The position numbers and the translations under genes were made by a program. The notes under the pieces were generated by a model. The model saw only the letters and a list, made by a program, of their open reading frames with translations. It was not told the DNA's origin and did no database searches. 64,000 nucleotides of DNA from assembly GCF_000196615.1 (NCBI RefSeq), contig NC_014306.1:3410001-3474000 (forward strand). Direction: 5' to 3'. Positions 19,705 to 29,676 of this stretch are shown in pieces; the stretch's first letter is position 1; each line of letters opens with the position of its first letter. This DNA comes from Erwinia billingiae Eb661 (GTDB taxonomy: Bacteria > Pseudomonadota > Gammaproteobacteria > Enterobacterales > Enterobacteriaceae).

Positions 19705-21356
19705 CGATAACCTCCCATCCCGGCGGCGGCCAGGGCCTGTGCGCCTTCGGCGCTATCTACCTGCAGTTCAATCAGCGTTGCCTGTCCTCGCCAGCCTTGT
19801 TCTAGCGCCGCGGTCAGCTCCTGAGCATTAGCGGGCCGGTGAAAGTCGAGCCCAAACAACTGCGCGGCGGCAGCAAAATCGACCTGCTGCGGAATTAAAA
19901 AGAAGCGCTCTCTTTCCGCTTCGGGCGTTGGCAGCAGCGAAAATATCTGGCCGCCCGCGTTATTGATGACGATCAGCACCACCGGCGCGCTGGCCTGCCG
20001 CAACAGCGCCAGGCTGTTCAGGTCGTAAAGGGCCGAGATGTCTCCGACGATCGCCAGCAGCGGTTTTCTGCTGCCGCGCTGAACCCCGGCGGCGGTGGCC
20101 AGCAATCCGTCGATGCCGCTGGCGCCACGGTTGGCAAACACCGGATAGCCCGGCGGCAGCTGGGCAAAAGCATCCACCAGCCGGATAGTCAGGCTGTTAC
20201 CGAGAAACAATACGCCCTGTTCGGGTAGCAAAGCGGCCAGGTTTGCTGCCAGCCCGGCCTCGCTGAACAACGGCGGGTGAAGGCTGGCGGACAGTGTCTT
20301 CACCCGATCGGCCAGCGCCGGGCACCAGGCCGACTGAGGTGACGCCGGATGCGCTGCAAGCCACTGGCGGATATCGGCCACGATGCGTCTGCCACGGTGA
20401 TTCGCCGGATCGCGCCGCGGCGGCATGGCTTCAATCAGCCAGAACTGCTCAGGCTGCAATGCCGCCAGCCAGCGGCATAACGCTTTACCAGTCAGGTGGC
20501 TGCCAAACTGCACCACTATTTGCGCCGCTGAAAGCCCCTCAATCGCCTGCGGATGCTGTAACCAGATCTCCGCAGCAGGCAGCGGCTGACCGCAGTGCGA
20601 CTGCACATCGGCAATCAGCGGCCAGCCCAGCTCGCTGGCCCAGCAGGCCACGGCAATGCCCTCTTCCGGCGACATTTTCCCGGCAATCACCACGCCGCGC
20701 GCCTGACGCCAGCGCGACCATTCCGGCATTAGAGGTGTCGCTCGGGCGGCCACCTGCTGTAACCAGGGACCGTCATCCTGCCACCAGTCACCCAACGCCT
20801 CCTGCCAGTGCTGATACGCCTCCGGATCGCCGCCATACAAAGGTTCCGCAAACGGGCAGTTAATCTGCACGGCACCACATTCCTGCTGGCCGAGCAGCGA
20901 GTCAATGGCCGACACCAGCCAGCTGGCGGCAATATCGGGCGTCGGACGGGGAAGGTTCAGGGAAACGGCGTGGCTGGCAAACAGCCCGGTTTGATCGATG
21001 GCCTGGTTGGCGCCGCAATCAAGCAATTCTGCAGGGCGGTCGGCGCTGAGGATAATCAGCCGCTCACCGGTCAGGCGGGCTTCAATAATGGCAGGATAGA
21101 GGTTGGCAACGGCGGTACCGGAGGTGACGATAATCGCCACCGGCTGGCCGGTCGATTTGGCCAGACCCAGCGCCAGATGCCCGAGACCGCGTTCATCAAA
21201 GTGGGTGTGGCAAATCAGTTTTTCCCGACTGGCGGCCGCCAGCGTCAGCGGCGCAGAACGGGAACCTGGTGCGATGCAGATATGCTTAACCTGATGGCGT
21301 GATACCGCTTCAAGGATCACGCCGGCCCAGCGGCGGTTGAAGGTACTGTGTGACAT
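19701..21356 (-). CDS. menD: SEPHCHC synthase MenD
   Basis: Thiamine-diphosphate and magnesium-dependent enzyme that joins 2-oxoglutarate to isochorismate, the committed step of menaquinone synthesis. It has 551 residues against 556 in E. coli. N-terminal features include [14 protein letters not shown] and [15 protein letters not shown]; the ThDP/metal motif region is [16 protein letters not shown]. It starts 51 bp after menF and overlaps menH by four bases. Confidence 0.96.
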   Translation of the reverse strand: MSHSTFNRRWAGVILEAVSRHQVKHICIAPGSRSAPLTLAAASREKLICHTHFDERGLGHLALGLAKSTGQPVAIIVTSGTAVANLYPAIIEARLTGERLIILSADRPAELLDCGANQAIDQTGLFASHAVSLNLPRPTPDIAASWLVSAIDSLLGQQECGAVQINCPFAEPLYGGDPEAYQHWQEALGDWWQDDGPWLQQVAARATPLMPEWSRWRQARGVVIAGKMSPEEGIAVACWASELGWPLIADVQSHCGQPLPAAEIWLQHPQAIEGLSAAQIVVQFGSHLTGKALCRWLAALQPEQFWLIEAMPPRRDPANHRGRRIVADIRQWLAAHPASPQSAWCPALADRVKTLSASLHPPLFSEAGLAANLAALLPEQGVLFLGNSLTIRLVDAFAQLPPGYPVFANRGASGIDGLLATAAGVQRGSRKPLLAIVGDISALYDLNSLALLRQASAPVVLIVINNAGGQIFSLLPTPEAERERFFLIPQQVDFAAAAQLFGLDFHRPANAQELTAALEQGWRGQATLIELQVDSAEGAQALAAAGMGGYR

Positions 21357-21407
21357 AGCCCACTCCTGACCAAAGCAGGCAGGCAGTATAAAAGAGCCAC
21401 CGCGTCG

Positions 21408-22700
21408 TCATTTTGATTTGGGGCAGGATCCGCTCGCTATTTCCACGCCGAGCAGGCTTGCCAGGCCGGCAGCCTTCTGATTGATCTCCTGCCACTCAAG
21501 GCTGGCCTCTGAACCGGCCACGATCCCCGCCCCGGCATACAATCGCACGCTGTTGCCTGACACCTGCGCCGAACGCAGCGCCACCGCAAACTCACTTTCT
21601 GCTGCCGATAACCAGCCGACCGATCCGGCATACCAGCCGCGTGAAAACGGTTCGTGCTGGCGAATAAACTGCTGAGCGGGCTGGCGCGGCAATCCGGCGA
21701 CCGCCGCGGTAGGCTGCAGCCGTTGCAGCAGCGCCATATCGTCCTGCTGATAAAGCTGCCCCTGAATCTCGCGCTTAAGGTGCTGCACCTTACGCAGCCG
21801 CACAACGTGGGCCGGGGACACATCCAGACCCGACGTAATCGATTCCAGGCGCTGGCAGATATCTTCCACCACCAGGCCATTTTCCCGGCGGTTCTTTTCA
21901 TCGTTTAACAGCGCGTCGCCCAGCTGCTGCGCCAGATGCGCGTCGCTGGCGTTCGCGCAGGTTCCGGCCAGCGCCTCCGTATTAAGCGCCAGCCCATGTC
22001 GATGGAAAAGCTGTTCGGGACTGGAGCCGACAAACGCCTGCTGCGGCGAGATCGCCAGCATAAAGTGATAGCAGTGGCGGTTGGCCTGACGGCTGGCATC
22101 AAGCAGTGCGGCCGCATTAACCGCCTGGGTGAAGTGTAAATCGGTGGCCCGCGCCAGCACCACCTTATCCAGATCGCCCTGACGAATCGCGGCAAGCGCC
22201 GCCGCAACCTGCTGCTGCCAGCCGCCAGAATCCGGAAAGTGTTGGCAGGCGCTCAGCCGTTGCGGAAGAGACTCAAAAGGGTGTGCCGGCAGCAGGCTAA
22301 CGATCAGCCCGATCGCGGCCTGGGCATCTTCCCGCAGCACACCGTGCAGGAACACGCTGAGGGTGTTGCCCCGCAATAACACGCGTGGCAGGAACAGACA
22401 GCAATGCTGTAGCGCAAATTCATTGGATCCCACCAGACAGCCTTCGGCCGGCAGCGCGCGCAGAAGCTGACTGGCCTGCTGAAGCGTCTCTGCGCGCTGA
22501 ACCTCGCCCAGCGCCATCAGCGTTTGCTCGCCGCCGCGGTGCTGCCAGTAAAACTTTGGCCATACGGGCTGCGCGTCCAGCCAGGCTAAGCCATCGGAAG
22601 GATCGGTGACCGTCGCCGACAGACGCAGAAAACCCGGTTGAGATGCGGTGACAGCGCGAAGCTGCTGTTGCAGGTTGTTTAAGGCGGAGGCAAATGACAT
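21408..22700 (-). CDS. menF: Isochorismate synthase MenF
   Basis: Chorismate-utilising enzyme that makes isochorismate for menaquinone. The ATG at 22700 gives MSFASALNNL and 430 residues (431 in E. coli); a slightly longer frame from 22718 is less likely. The C-terminal chorismate-binding domain holds DLDKVVLARAT, ALAGTCANA, NDEKNRRENGLVVEDI and LRKVQHL. It is the first gene of the operon; its promoter should lie in 22701-22800. Confidence 0.95.
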   Translation of the reverse strand: MSFASALNNLQQQLRAVTASQPGFLRLSATVTDPSDGLAWLDAQPVWPKFYWQHRGGEQTLMALGEVQRAETLQQASQLLRALPAEGCLVGSNEFALQHCCLFLPRVLLRGNTLSVFLHGVLREDAQAAIGLIVSLLPAHPFESLPQRLSACQHFPDSGGWQQQVAAALAAIRQGDLDKVVLARATDLHFTQAVNAAALLDASRQANRHCYHFMLAISPQQAFVGSSPEQLFHRHGLALNTEALAGTCANASDAHLAQQLGDALLNDEKNRRENGLVVEDICQRLESITSGLDVSPAHVVRLRKVQHLKREIQGQLYQQDDMALLQRLQPTAAVAGLPRQPAQQFIRQHEPFSRGWYAGSVGWLSAAESEFAVALRSAQVSGNSVRLYAGAGIVAGSEASLEWQEINQKAAGLASLLGVEIASGSCPKSK

Positions 22701-22796
22701 TGGGCATTCCAGACACACTCACGTCAGGCCAGTGTACCCGCCGTGCCAACATCAATGTTTGATCTGGGCCAGGTGAGAGCAGGCCTGGCGGGCGGA

Positions 22797-22825
22797 AACA
22801 AAACGGGCGCCCCGAAGGACGCCCG
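22797..22825 (-). terminator. Intrinsic terminator of elaB
   Basis: On the minus strand a nine-pair stem starting CGGGCG closes a TTCG loop and is followed by TTTTG and more T. It separates elaB from menF. Confidence 0.85.
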
Positions 22826-22850
22826 CAACTTTTGCCTGGTGACGCAGACC

Positions 22851-23162
22851 TTAACGGCGCGCCAGCAGTAATCCTACAACCAGACCCAGGGTGGCACCAA
22901 CGCCAATCCCCTGCCACGGTTTTTCATGCACGTATTCATCGGCACGATACACGGCTTGTTTCGCACGAACATAATAGGTGTCAGTTGCGTTGCTCACGCG
23001 GGACTTCACCTCGTTCAGCGACTTCTCAGCTTTCGCTTTCAGCTCGATGTATTTCTGGTCTGCCGGATCTCCGGAAGATTTAAGCACTTCTTCCAGCGTT
23101 TCACTCAACAGCGCCAGGTCGTCGTCCAGGCTGCTCTCTTCAGGTGCAATCGTTCTAGCCAT
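22851..23162 (-). CDS. elaB: Tail-anchored ribosome-binding protein ElaB (DUF883)
   Basis: ElaB/YqjD/DUF883 family. E. coli members anchor to the inner membrane by a C-terminal segment and bind ribosomes in stationary phase. From the ATG at 23162, which follows AAGGAGATGTT, it has 103 residues (101 in E. coli). The N-terminal half is a helical, charged region (LDDDLALLSETLEEVL). The C-terminus is a glycine-patterned membrane segment ending in GLLLARR. Conserved EKPWQGIGVG precedes it. It lies next to menF as in E. coli, but its usual neighbour elaA is about 6.5 kb away. Confidence 0.93.
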   Translation of the reverse strand: MARTIAPEESSLDDDLALLSETLEEVLKSSGDPADQKYIELKAKAEKSLNEVKSRVSNATDTYYVRAKQAVYRADEYVHEKPWQGIGVGATLGLVVGLLLARR

Positions 23163-23273
23163 AACATCTCCTTGTGCGAATAAGAATCTCAAATAACTAT
23201 AGACAGTTTTCAGCAACCTGCTTGCTCAGACGACCAGGAATAGACTGATAATGTTGCCTTTAGTGGTAACGGG

Positions 23274-23699
23274 CTATTTCGCGAACATACTGCGGATGTC
23301 TTTGAACGCCTTGAACTCCAGCGCGTTACCACAGGGATCGAAGAAGAACATGGTGGCCTGTTCGCCCACCTGCCCTTTAAAGCGCACGTAGGGTTCAATC
23401 TCAAACTTCACCTGGAAGTCCTTCAGCCGCGCGGCCAGTTGCTCCCACTCTTCCCAGCTCAGCACCAGCCCGAAATGCGGCACCGGCACGCCGTGGCCGT
23501 CAACGTGGTTAGTATGAACCGCATCTGGCGCGGTCTTTTTCGGTGCCTGATGAATCACCAGCTGATGTCCATAGAAGTCAAAATCCACCCATTGTTCGCT
23601 GGAGCGTCCTTCAGCAAGATTGAATACGGTGCCGTAGAAATGGCGGGCAGCAGCAAGATCGTGAACAGGTATTGCCAGATGGAACGGGCTGAGGGCCAT
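23274..23699 (-). CDS. VOC-family (glyoxalase/dioxygenase-fold) protein
   Basis: Single-copy vicinal-oxygen-chelate protein of 141 residues. The three family metal ligands are likely H7 (FHLAIPV), H75 (PHFGLVL) and E128 (NALEFKAF). Tandem beta-alpha-beta-beta-beta modules fit the length. Substrate unknown; relatives include glyoxalases, fosfomycin-resistance enzymes and extradiol dioxygenases. It is transcribed divergently from a LysR-type regulator 117 bp away, which probably controls it. Confidence 0.85.
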   Translation of the reverse strand: MALSPFHLAIPVHDLAAARHFYGTVFNLAEGRSSEQWVDFDFYGHQLVIHQAPKKTAPDAVHTNHVDGHGVPVPHFGLVLSWEEWEQLAARLKDFQVKFEIEPYVRFKGQVGEQATMFFFDPCGNALEFKAFKDIRSMFAK

Positions 23700-23749
23700 T
23701 GCAGTCTCCGGGGATCAAGAAAGGTCGTTGTGAACCCCCATTCTTCACG

Positions 23750-23779
23750 ATAATATTTTTGGTGAAAAGCGAATATTAT
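23750..23779. promoter_or_regulatory. Palindromic candidate LysR operator
   Basis: ATAATATT (23750-23757) and AATATTAT (23772-23779) form an 8-bp inverted repeat with 14 bases between, in the gap between the divergent VOC and LysR genes. LysR regulators usually bind such interrupted dyads. The function is inferred. Confidence 0.5.
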
Positions 23780-23816
23780 TACAACGATTCAACAATTATT
23801 TTGCTGAGTGGACACC

Positions 23817-24710
23817 ATGATACGTGAACTGAAAACCTTTGTTGCGGTCAGCCAGTTTGGCACTTTCTCCGCCGCCGGACAGCGTATTGGCCTGACGCAA
23901 TCGGCGGTCAGCGCGCAAATGCGCACGCTGGAGGAAGCGCTGGGTATGCGGCTGTTTGACCGTTCCGGCCGCGCCGTGGCGTTAAATGCTGATGGCACGC
24001 GGGTGTTGCCGATGGCGGAAGAGATACTGACGCTGTTTGCCCGCATGGCTCAGCCCGAAAATCTGGCCGAGTATCGCGGGTCGATTAAGATTGGGGCTAT
24101 CGCGTCGGTGCAAACCGGCCTGCTGCCCGGCGTGCTGGTCAGCGTGCATCAACAGGCGCCCGCGCTGGAAACCAAACTGATCCCCGGCGTCTCCTCCAGC
24201 CTGCTCACCCAGGTGGACGCCGGCAATATCGATCTGGCGGTGATCATCAAACCCAGCTTCGCGCTGACCAAAGACCTGTACGCGGAGACGGTGCAGCGCG
24301 AGCCGTTTGTGCTGATCGCCCCAGCGGATGTGGCAGGCGATGATGTGGTTGAGCTGATCCGCCAGCATCCCTTTATCCGCTATGACCGCTCCTCTTTCGG
24401 TGGCCGGATGGTCAGCCAGTTCCTGCGCGAGCAGCGGCTCGATCCGCAGCTGGCGCTGGAGATTGATGAAATTGATGCCATTGTCAAAATGGTTGAGATG
24501 CAGTTGGGCGTTGCGCTGGTGCCGCTGGCAGGATTGTGGACCGATCGCCCGGCAAACGTCCGCATTCTGCCGCTTGGCGAGTTAACCTTCTATCGCGAAC
24601 TGATTGTGGTGATGAGGCACGCTAATCGTCAGGCCCCGTTACATAAATTCTTTGTTGGCACGCTGATAAATCACGCCATTTCAAAACAGGAACCGTCTGA
24701 TAAGGGCTGA
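23817..24710 (+). CDS. LysR-family transcriptional regulator
   Basis: LysR-type regulator of 297 residues. The N-terminal winged helix-turn-helix spans about 1-60 (FVAVSQFGTFSAAGQRIGLTQ then SAVSAQMRTLEEALG) and the C-terminal co-inducer domain about 90-290. The ATG at 23817 is preferred over a GTG nine bases upstream, because GAGTGG sits at a suitable distance from the ATG. Its likely target is the divergent VOC gene. The effector cannot be read from the sequence. Confidence 0.9.
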   Translation: MIRELKTFVAVSQFGTFSAAGQRIGLTQSAVSAQMRTLEEALGMRLFDRSGRAVALNADGTRVLPMAEEILTLFARMAQPENLAEYRGSIKIGAIASVQTGLLPGVLVSVHQQAPALETKLIPGVSSSLLTQVDAGNIDLAVIIKPSFALTKDLYAETVQREPFVLIAPADVAGDDVVELIRQHPFIRYDRSSFGGRMVSQFLREQRLDPQLALEIDEIDAIVKMVEMQLGVALVPLAGLWTDRPANVRILPLGELTFYRELIVVMRHANRQAPLHKFFVGTLINHAISKQEPSDKG

Positions 24711-24809
24711 AAAGCGCCGGCTATCAGCGGAAAACAGGGATTTTGTTAGATTTATCTGATAAATTTTTTGCTAACTGAATTTTTGATCTCACGGACTGTC
24801 GTACTTTGC

Positions 24810-24825
24810 TGTGATTTAGATCACG
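24810..24825 (+). promoter_or_regulatory. CRP-binding site upstream of opgD
   Basis: TGTGATTTAGATCACG matches the CRP consensus TGTGA-N6-TCACA at nine of ten defined bases, centred about 98 bp before the opgD start. The match and position suggest cAMP-CRP activation. I see no strong -10 element at the expected class I or II spacing. Confidence 0.65.
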
Positions 24826-24915
24826 CATATGTCGACAAAGCTGCCCGTCAGCGACGGTGTGCAACACCACGACAGTCTCTACAAACTCCGTTCAGCAAAG
24901 GGAATGACTTCTGGC

Positions 24916-26571
24916 ATGAATCGAAGAATGTTTATGAAAGCCTCAATGGCTTTCGCTACGGTAAGCGGCATGTCCGGCTTATCGACATTATTTGCACAGG
25001 CTGCCTGGGCTGATACCGATATCGCCGATGGCTCAGCGAAGAAATTTGATTTCGGCGTGCTTAAGCAAATGGCGGCTGACCTCGCGAAAAAACCTTACGG
25101 TGGCGCTCCGGCACCGCTGCCAGAAACCCTGGCAACCATGACCCCGCAGGCTTATAACGAAATTCAGTACGACGCCAACCACTCACTGTGGAATGACATT
25201 CCCAATCGTGAGCTTGACGTTCAGTTCTTCCACGTCGGCATGGGCTTCAAACGCCGCCTGCGGATGTTCTCTGTCGATGCGTCCAGCCGTGAAGCCCGTG
25301 AAATCCACTTCCGTCCGGAGTTGTTCAACTACAACAACGCCAAAGTGGATATGAAACAGCTGGAAGGTAAAACCGATTTGGGCTTTGCCGGTTTCAGAGC
25401 GTTTAAAAAACCCGAGCTGGCCAGCAAGGACATCGTTTCCTTCCTCGGCGCAAGCTACTTTCGTGCCGTTGATGAGACCTATCAGTACGGTCTTTCCGCG
25501 CGTGGCGTGGCGATCAACACCTTCGGCAGCCATGAAGAGTTCCCTGACTTCACCGCGTTCTGGTTTGAAACGCCGAAGGCAGATGACACCACCTTCACGG
25601 TTTATACCTTGCTGGATGGCGAAAGCTGCACCGGTGCATTCAAATTCATCGTCCACTGCGAAGATAAGCGCGTGGTGATGGAAGTGGAAAACCACCTGTA
25701 TGCGCGTAAAGATATTGAACAGATGGGTATCGCGCCGATGACCACCATGTTCAGCTGCGGCAACAACGAACGCCGCATGTGCGACACCATCCACCCGCAA
25801 ATCCATGACTCCGATCGCCTGGCGATGTGGACCGGTGTTGGCGAGTGGATCTGCCGCCCGCTGAACAACCCGCAGCGTCTGACCTACAACGCCTACAAGG
25901 ATGAGAATCCGCGCGGCTTTGGTATGTTGCAGCTCAACCATGACTTCCAGGATTATCAGGATGTGATTGGTTGGTACAACAAGCGTCCAAGTCTGTGGGT
26001 TGAACCGGTCGGCAAATGGGGCAAAGGCGCCATTAACCTGATGGAAATCCCGACCACGGGCGAAACGCTGGATAACATTGTCTGCTTCTGGCGTCCTGAA
26101 GAGGCGATTAAGGCCGGCAGCGAACACAGCTTCAGCTACAAACTTTACTGGAGTGGTCTGCCACCGGTGCGCAGCGGCCTGTCCCGCGTGAACGCGACCC
26201 GTACCGGCATGGGCGGCTTCCCGGAAGGTTGGGCACCGGGCGAACACTATCCGGACGTCTGGGCACGTCGCTTCGCGGTCGACTTTGTCGGTGGCGATTT
26301 GAAAGCAGCCGCGCCGAAAGGCATCGAGCCGGTGATTACCACCACCTCAGGCACCATCAAACAGGTTGAAATCCTCTACGTGGAGCCTATCGACGGTTAC
26401 CGTATTCTGTTTGACTGGTATCCGAACAGTGACTCGGTGGAGCCGGTGAATCTGCGCCTGTTCCTGCGCACCAAAGACGAGACGCTGAGTGAAACCTGGC
26501 TGTATCAGTATTTCCCGCCCGCACCGGACAAGCGTAAATATGTCGATGACCGCCAGATGACGGCAGGTTAA
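24916..26571 (+). CDS. opgD: Glucan biosynthesis protein D OpgD
   Basis: Periplasmic protein needed for synthesis and branching of osmoregulated periplasmic glucans. The ATG at 24916 gives 551 residues, equal to E. coli, and begins with a twin-arginine signal (NRRMFMK, then a hydrophobic stretch and AQAAWA), so export as a folded protein by Tat is expected. The mature part is the MdoG/OpgG family domain, including [20 protein letters not shown] and [19 protein letters not shown]. Another ATG at 24904 is possible. Starts further upstream reach the CRP site and are rejected. It ends at a strong terminator shared with convergent marC. Confidence 0.95.
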   Translation: MNRRMFMKASMAFATVSGMSGLSTLFAQAAWADTDIADGSAKKFDFGVLKQMAADLAKKPYGGAPAPLPETLATMTPQAYNEIQYDANHSLWNDIPNRELDVQFFHVGMGFKRRLRMFSVDASSREAREIHFRPELFNYNNAKVDMKQLEGKTDLGFAGFRAFKKPELASKDIVSFLGASYFRAVDETYQYGLSARGVAINTFGSHEEFPDFTAFWFETPKADDTTFTVYTLLDGESCTGAFKFIVHCEDKRVVMEVENHLYARKDIEQMGIAPMTTMFSCGNNERRMCDTIHPQIHDSDRLAMWTGVGEWICRPLNNPQRLTYNAYKDENPRGFGMLQLNHDFQDYQDVIGWYNKRPSLWVEPVGKWGKGAINLMEIPTTGETLDNIVCFWRPEEAIKAGSEHSFSYKLYWSGLPPVRSGLSRVNATRTGMGGFPEGWAPGEHYPDVWARRFAVDFVGGDLKAAAPKGIEPVITTTSGTIKQVEILYVEPIDGYRILFDWYPNSDSVEPVNLRLFLRTKDETLSETWLYQYFPPAPDKRKYVDDRQMTAG

Positions 26572-26577
26572 CCGACA

Positions 26578-26606
26578 GCAAAAGGGCCGCACAGCGGCCC
26601 TTTTTT
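26578..26606. terminator. Bidirectional terminator of opgD and marC
   Basis: GGGCCGC pairs with GCGGCCC around ACA. Six T follow on the plus strand, and four T follow the hairpin on the minus strand. It lies between the two convergent genes. Confidence 0.9.
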
Positions 26607-26612
26607 GTGGCT

Positions 26613-27284
26613 TCAGCTGGCTGGATAGGTCGAGATGATTTCCAGTATGCCGTTGATGATAAACTGCACGCCCATGCAAATCAGCAGGAAGCCCATCAGA
26701 CGGGAAATGGCTTCAATTCCGCCTTTACCCAATACGCGCATCACCCCACCCGCACTCCGCAAGCATATCCACAGCAGCACGCCTATCGACACAAAAATCA
26801 ACGGTGGTGCCGCAAAGATCACCCACTCCGGAAAATCAACGCCATGACGCAGGGTTGAGGCAGAGCTGATCACCATCGCAATGGTGCCCGGACCGGCCGT
26901 GCTGGGCATCGCCAGCGGGACAAATGCGATGCTGGCCTCGGGTTCACGCGCCATCTCATCGGCTTTACTTTGCGCTTCAGGTAAACTGACGCCCTTTGCC
27001 GGTGGGAACAGCATTCGAAAGCCGATAAAGGCGACAATCAGTCCACCGGCAATGCGCAGGCCCGGAATGGAAATGCCAAAGGTATTCATCACTATTTGCC
27101 CGGCATACCAGGCCACCATCAGGATAATAAACACATACAGCGAAGCCATCATGGCTTCTTTATTGCGTTCGGCACTGCTCATCTCCCCCGCCAATCCGAG
27201 GAACAGCACCACGGTGGTTAAAGGGTTGGCAAGTGGCAGCAGAACCATTAATCCCAGTCCAATCGCCCTGAGTAAATCCATCAT
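26613..27284 (-). CDS. marC: MarC/NAAT-family inner membrane protein
   Basis: Six-helix membrane protein of 223 residues, very close to E. coli MarC (221): [38 protein letters not shown] and [20 protein letters not shown] are all present. The family was once linked to multiple antibiotic resistance, but no such role is established. The first of two adjacent ATGs is chosen because GGGAG lies eight bases ahead. In E. coli it is divergent from marRAB; here marRAB is absent and yiaW is divergent instead. Confidence 0.9.
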   Translation of the reverse strand: MMDLLRAIGLGLMVLLPLANPLTTVVLFLGLAGEMSSAERNKEAMMASLYVFIILMVAWYAGQIVMNTFGISIPGLRIAGGLIVAFIGFRMLFPPAKGVSLPEAQSKADEMAREPEASIAFVPLAMPSTAGPGTIAMVISSASTLRHGVDFPEWVIFAAPPLIFVSIGVLLWICLRSAGGVMRVLGKGGIEAISRLMGFLLICMGVQFIINGILEIISTYPAS

Positions 27285-27514
27285 AATGATGCTCCCAATG
27301 TGGAGAGAAACAGCCACAGAATGTAGCCAGGCTCACAGAGTATAGAGAAGGTTAACCAAACAAAATATGAATCACCTGTCAAAAATAGTCGTGAAGGCCA
27401 TTAATTTCTCTGGTTTAAAATGGGACGCAATTATTAAGCTGGCAGATTTAATGGCTGGTCAGTAAAGTTAAGACTATATTTAAGCCAAATTAAATCACAT
27501 CATTCGAGGCGAGT

Positions 27515-27838
27515 ATGTTTCTTGACTACTTTGCGCTGGGTGTTCTGGTGTTCGTTTTTATCGTTATTTTTTACGGGATTATTATCCTGCATGATATCCC
27601 CTACCTGATAGCGAAATCACGTAATCATCCTCATGCCGATGCTATTCATGTTGCCGGCTGGGTCAGCCTGTTTACCTTACATGTCATCTGGCCATTTTTA
27701 TGGATATGGGCCACCCTGTATCGTCCTGAAAGGGGCTGGGGAATGCAGAATGAAAGTGATGTTATCCAGCAATTGCAGCGACGCGTAACCGAGCTGGAGA
27801 AGAAACACCCTGACGTTAACGTGCCACCGCAGGAGTAA
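27515..27838 (+). CDS. yiaW: DUF3302 inner membrane protein YiaW
   Basis: 107-residue membrane protein strongly resembling E. coli YiaW. The first helix ([18 protein letters not shown]) and a second ([19 protein letters not shown]) are followed by RPERGWGM and a cytoplasmic coiled-coil tail ([15 protein letters not shown]). Function unknown. It ends four bases before yiaV, a conserved pair suggesting that the two act together. Confidence 0.9.
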   Translation: MFLDYFALGVLVFVFIVIFYGIIILHDIPYLIAKSRNHPHADAIHVAGWVSLFTLHVIWPFLWIWATLYRPERGWGMQNESDVIQQLQRRVTELEKKHPDVNVPPQE

Positions 27839-27842
27839 TGTT

Positions 27843-28979
27843 ATGGATCTGCTCATTATTCTTACCTACGTTGCGATTGCCTGGTCCATATTTAAAATCT
27901 TCAAGATCCCGGTCAATAAATGGACCGTGCCCACGGCGGTATTAGGCGGCGTATTTCTGGTTAGCGGATTGATTCTGCTGATGAATTACAATCATCCTTA
28001 TACTTCCTTAGCGCAAAAAGCGGTGATTACCATCCCCGTGACGCCGCAGGTGACGGGTGTGGTCACTAAAGTCACCGACAAACAGAATGTCCATATTGAA
28101 AAAGGTGAAATGCTTTTTGAGATAGACAATACCCGCTTCCAGGCGCGGGTAGACCGGCTGCAGGCCGATCTGGTCAGCGCCATCCATAACACTCAGGCGA
28201 TGAAGGGCCAACTGGATGAAGCGATTGCCAATACCTCTAATGCCACCGCCGATCGCGACCGCCTGTTCACAGACTATCAGCGCTATCTGCGGGGCAGTAA
28301 GGCCAAGGTCAATCCGTTCTCTGAAAGAGATATCGACACCGCGCGACAAAACTTTTTAGCGCAGGATGCGCTGGTAAAAGGGTCACTGGCGGAGCAGGCG
28401 CAGATTAAGAGCCAGCTGGACAGTGAGGTTAACGGCGAGCAATCGCAGATTGTCAGCCTCAGAGCCCAACTGGCGGAAGCCAAATATAACCTCGATCAAA
28501 CGGTGGTTCGCGCCCCGAGCAACGGCTATGTGACGCAGGTGTTGATCCGCCCAGGCACCTATGCTGCCGCGCTGCCGTTGCGGCCGGTGATGATTTTTGT
28601 CCCCGAACAGACCCGGCAAATTATCGCTCAGTTCAGGCAAAATTCGCTGCTGCGCCTTGAGCCTGGGGATGAAGCAGAAGCGGTGTTTAATGCGTTACCG
28701 GGCGAGGTGTTCAGGGGCAAATTAATTCGCGTCCTGCCCGTGGTACCCGGTGGCGGTTATCAGGCGCAGGGTTCATTGCAGTCGCTTAACCTGACGCCCG
28801 GTTCCGATGGCGTGCTGGTGGTGATTGAGCTGGATGCCAATCCGCAGATAGATTCCCTGCCTGACGGTATCTTTGCGCAGGTAGCGATCTATTCCGACCA
28901 CTTCGCCCACGTCTCGGTGATGCGCAAAGTGTTATTACGGATGACCAGTTGGATGCACTACCTGTATCTTGATCATTAA
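27843..28979 (+). CDS. yiaV: HlyD-family membrane fusion protein YiaV
   Basis: Membrane fusion protein of 378 residues, the same length and near-identical architecture to E. coli YiaV. Two N-terminal membrane segments (about 2-20 and 30-48) are followed by a barrel-sandwich half ([20 protein letters not shown]), a coiled-coil hairpin (about 95-205), the second half ([19 protein letters not shown]) and a beta-barrel domain. Such proteins link inner-membrane pumps to the envelope, but no transporter gene is adjacent apart from the small YiaW. Its substrate is unknown. Confidence 0.9.
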   Translation: MDLLIILTYVAIAWSIFKIFKIPVNKWTVPTAVLGGVFLVSGLILLMNYNHPYTSLAQKAVITIPVTPQVTGVVTKVTDKQNVHIEKGEMLFEIDNTRFQARVDRLQADLVSAIHNTQAMKGQLDEAIANTSNATADRDRLFTDYQRYLRGSKAKVNPFSERDIDTARQNFLAQDALVKGSLAEQAQIKSQLDSEVNGEQSQIVSLRAQLAEAKYNLDQTVVRAPSNGYVTQVLIRPGTYAAALPLRPVMIFVPEQTRQIIAQFRQNSLLRLEPGDEAEAVFNALPGEVFRGKLIRVLPVVPGGGYQAQGSLQSLNLTPGSDGVLVVIELDANPQIDSLPDGIFAQVAIYSDHFAHVSVMRKVLLRMTSWMHYLYLDH

Positions 28980-29189
28980 TTAATAAGCAGGCTATGGAAA
29001 TAAAACAGTATGATATTAATCAGCCTGACTATTTTGTCTGTGTTGTTGAGAAATAGTTATACAATAATATTTTACGCGTACAGATTAAAAGTATCCTTCA
29101 TGTATTTAGGATGAAATAAATAAATTCATCACTGCATAATGGATGAAAAGCGGCTTTCATCACAAAACAAACAAATCGCATTAACGCTA

Positions 29190-29219
29190 TTAGACAGTGT
29201 CGATTGGGCCAACTATATA
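29190..29219 (+). promoter_or_regulatory. Weak candidate promoter of yahO-like gene
   Basis: TTAGAC (29190-29195) and TATATA (29214-29219) are separated by 18 bp and lie about 50 bases before the start. The -35 match is poor, so this is tentative. Confidence 0.3.
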
Positions 29220-29271
29220 TTTATTAGCACAAATCATTATCCACCCACCATTCTGTTAAAAGGAAATTCCG

Positions 29272-29541
29272 ATGAAGAAGATCGTTCTTGGCGTCGTGTT
29301 ATGTGCATTTTCGATCAGTTCATTTGCTGCAGAATTGATGACGAAAAATGAGTTTAAAAAGGTTCATGACCAATATACCAAAGTAGGAAGTGTCACCACC
29401 GCAGGTGAGACCAGCGCTGCCGATGCCAAAACCGAACTGTCGAAAATGGCAGATGATAAAGGCGGCGACATCTATGTCCTGACCTCAGGAAATACCAATA
29501 AAAAGGTCCACGCTACGGCTGATGTTTACAAGAAAAAGTAA
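29272..29541 (+). CDS. YahO-like periplasmic DUF1471 protein
   Basis: 89-residue secreted protein. A Sec signal peptide (about 1-19, ending ISSFA) precedes AELMTKNEFKKV, and the single DUF1471 (YhcN/BhsA) domain ends ATADVYKKK. The sequence closely follows E. coli YahO, and others in this family respond to stress and affect biofilms. No function is proven for YahO itself. AAGGA lies eight bases before the ATG. It stands alone between yiaV and elaA. Confidence 0.85.
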   Translation: MKKIVLGVVLCAFSISSFAAELMTKNEFKKVHDQYTKVGSVTTAGETSAADAKTELSKMADDKGGDIYVLTSGNTNKKVHATADVYKKK

Positions 29542-29558
29542 CCGTCTCAACATTTCAC

Positions 29559-29601
29559 TGAGAATGCCTGCTGCGTTAAGACAACCAATCGGGCATTCTC
29601 A
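29559..29601. repeat. Perfect inverted repeat after the yahO-like gene
   Basis: TGAGAATGCC and GGCATTCTCA form a perfect 10-bp inverted repeat with a 23-base loop, starting 17 bases after the stop. There is no T tract directly after it. It may be a transcript-end hairpin or a binding site. Confidence 0.55.
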
Positions 29602-29676
29602 GCCATCAACGCCCCTTTTCTCCCGCCGTTCCTGACCTTATCTTCGTTCCAGTCAGCGCTCAGGGACGTGTTGTGT

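Noticed and set aside
25183..26247. 354-codon minus-strand open frame opposite opgD
   Set aside because: Antisense to opgD; composition typical of a complement-strand artefact.
27469..27482. TAAGACTATATTTA as an RcsAB box before yiaW
   Set aside because: Only 10 of 14 with a poor right half, and it overlaps a -10-like TATATT that explains it better.
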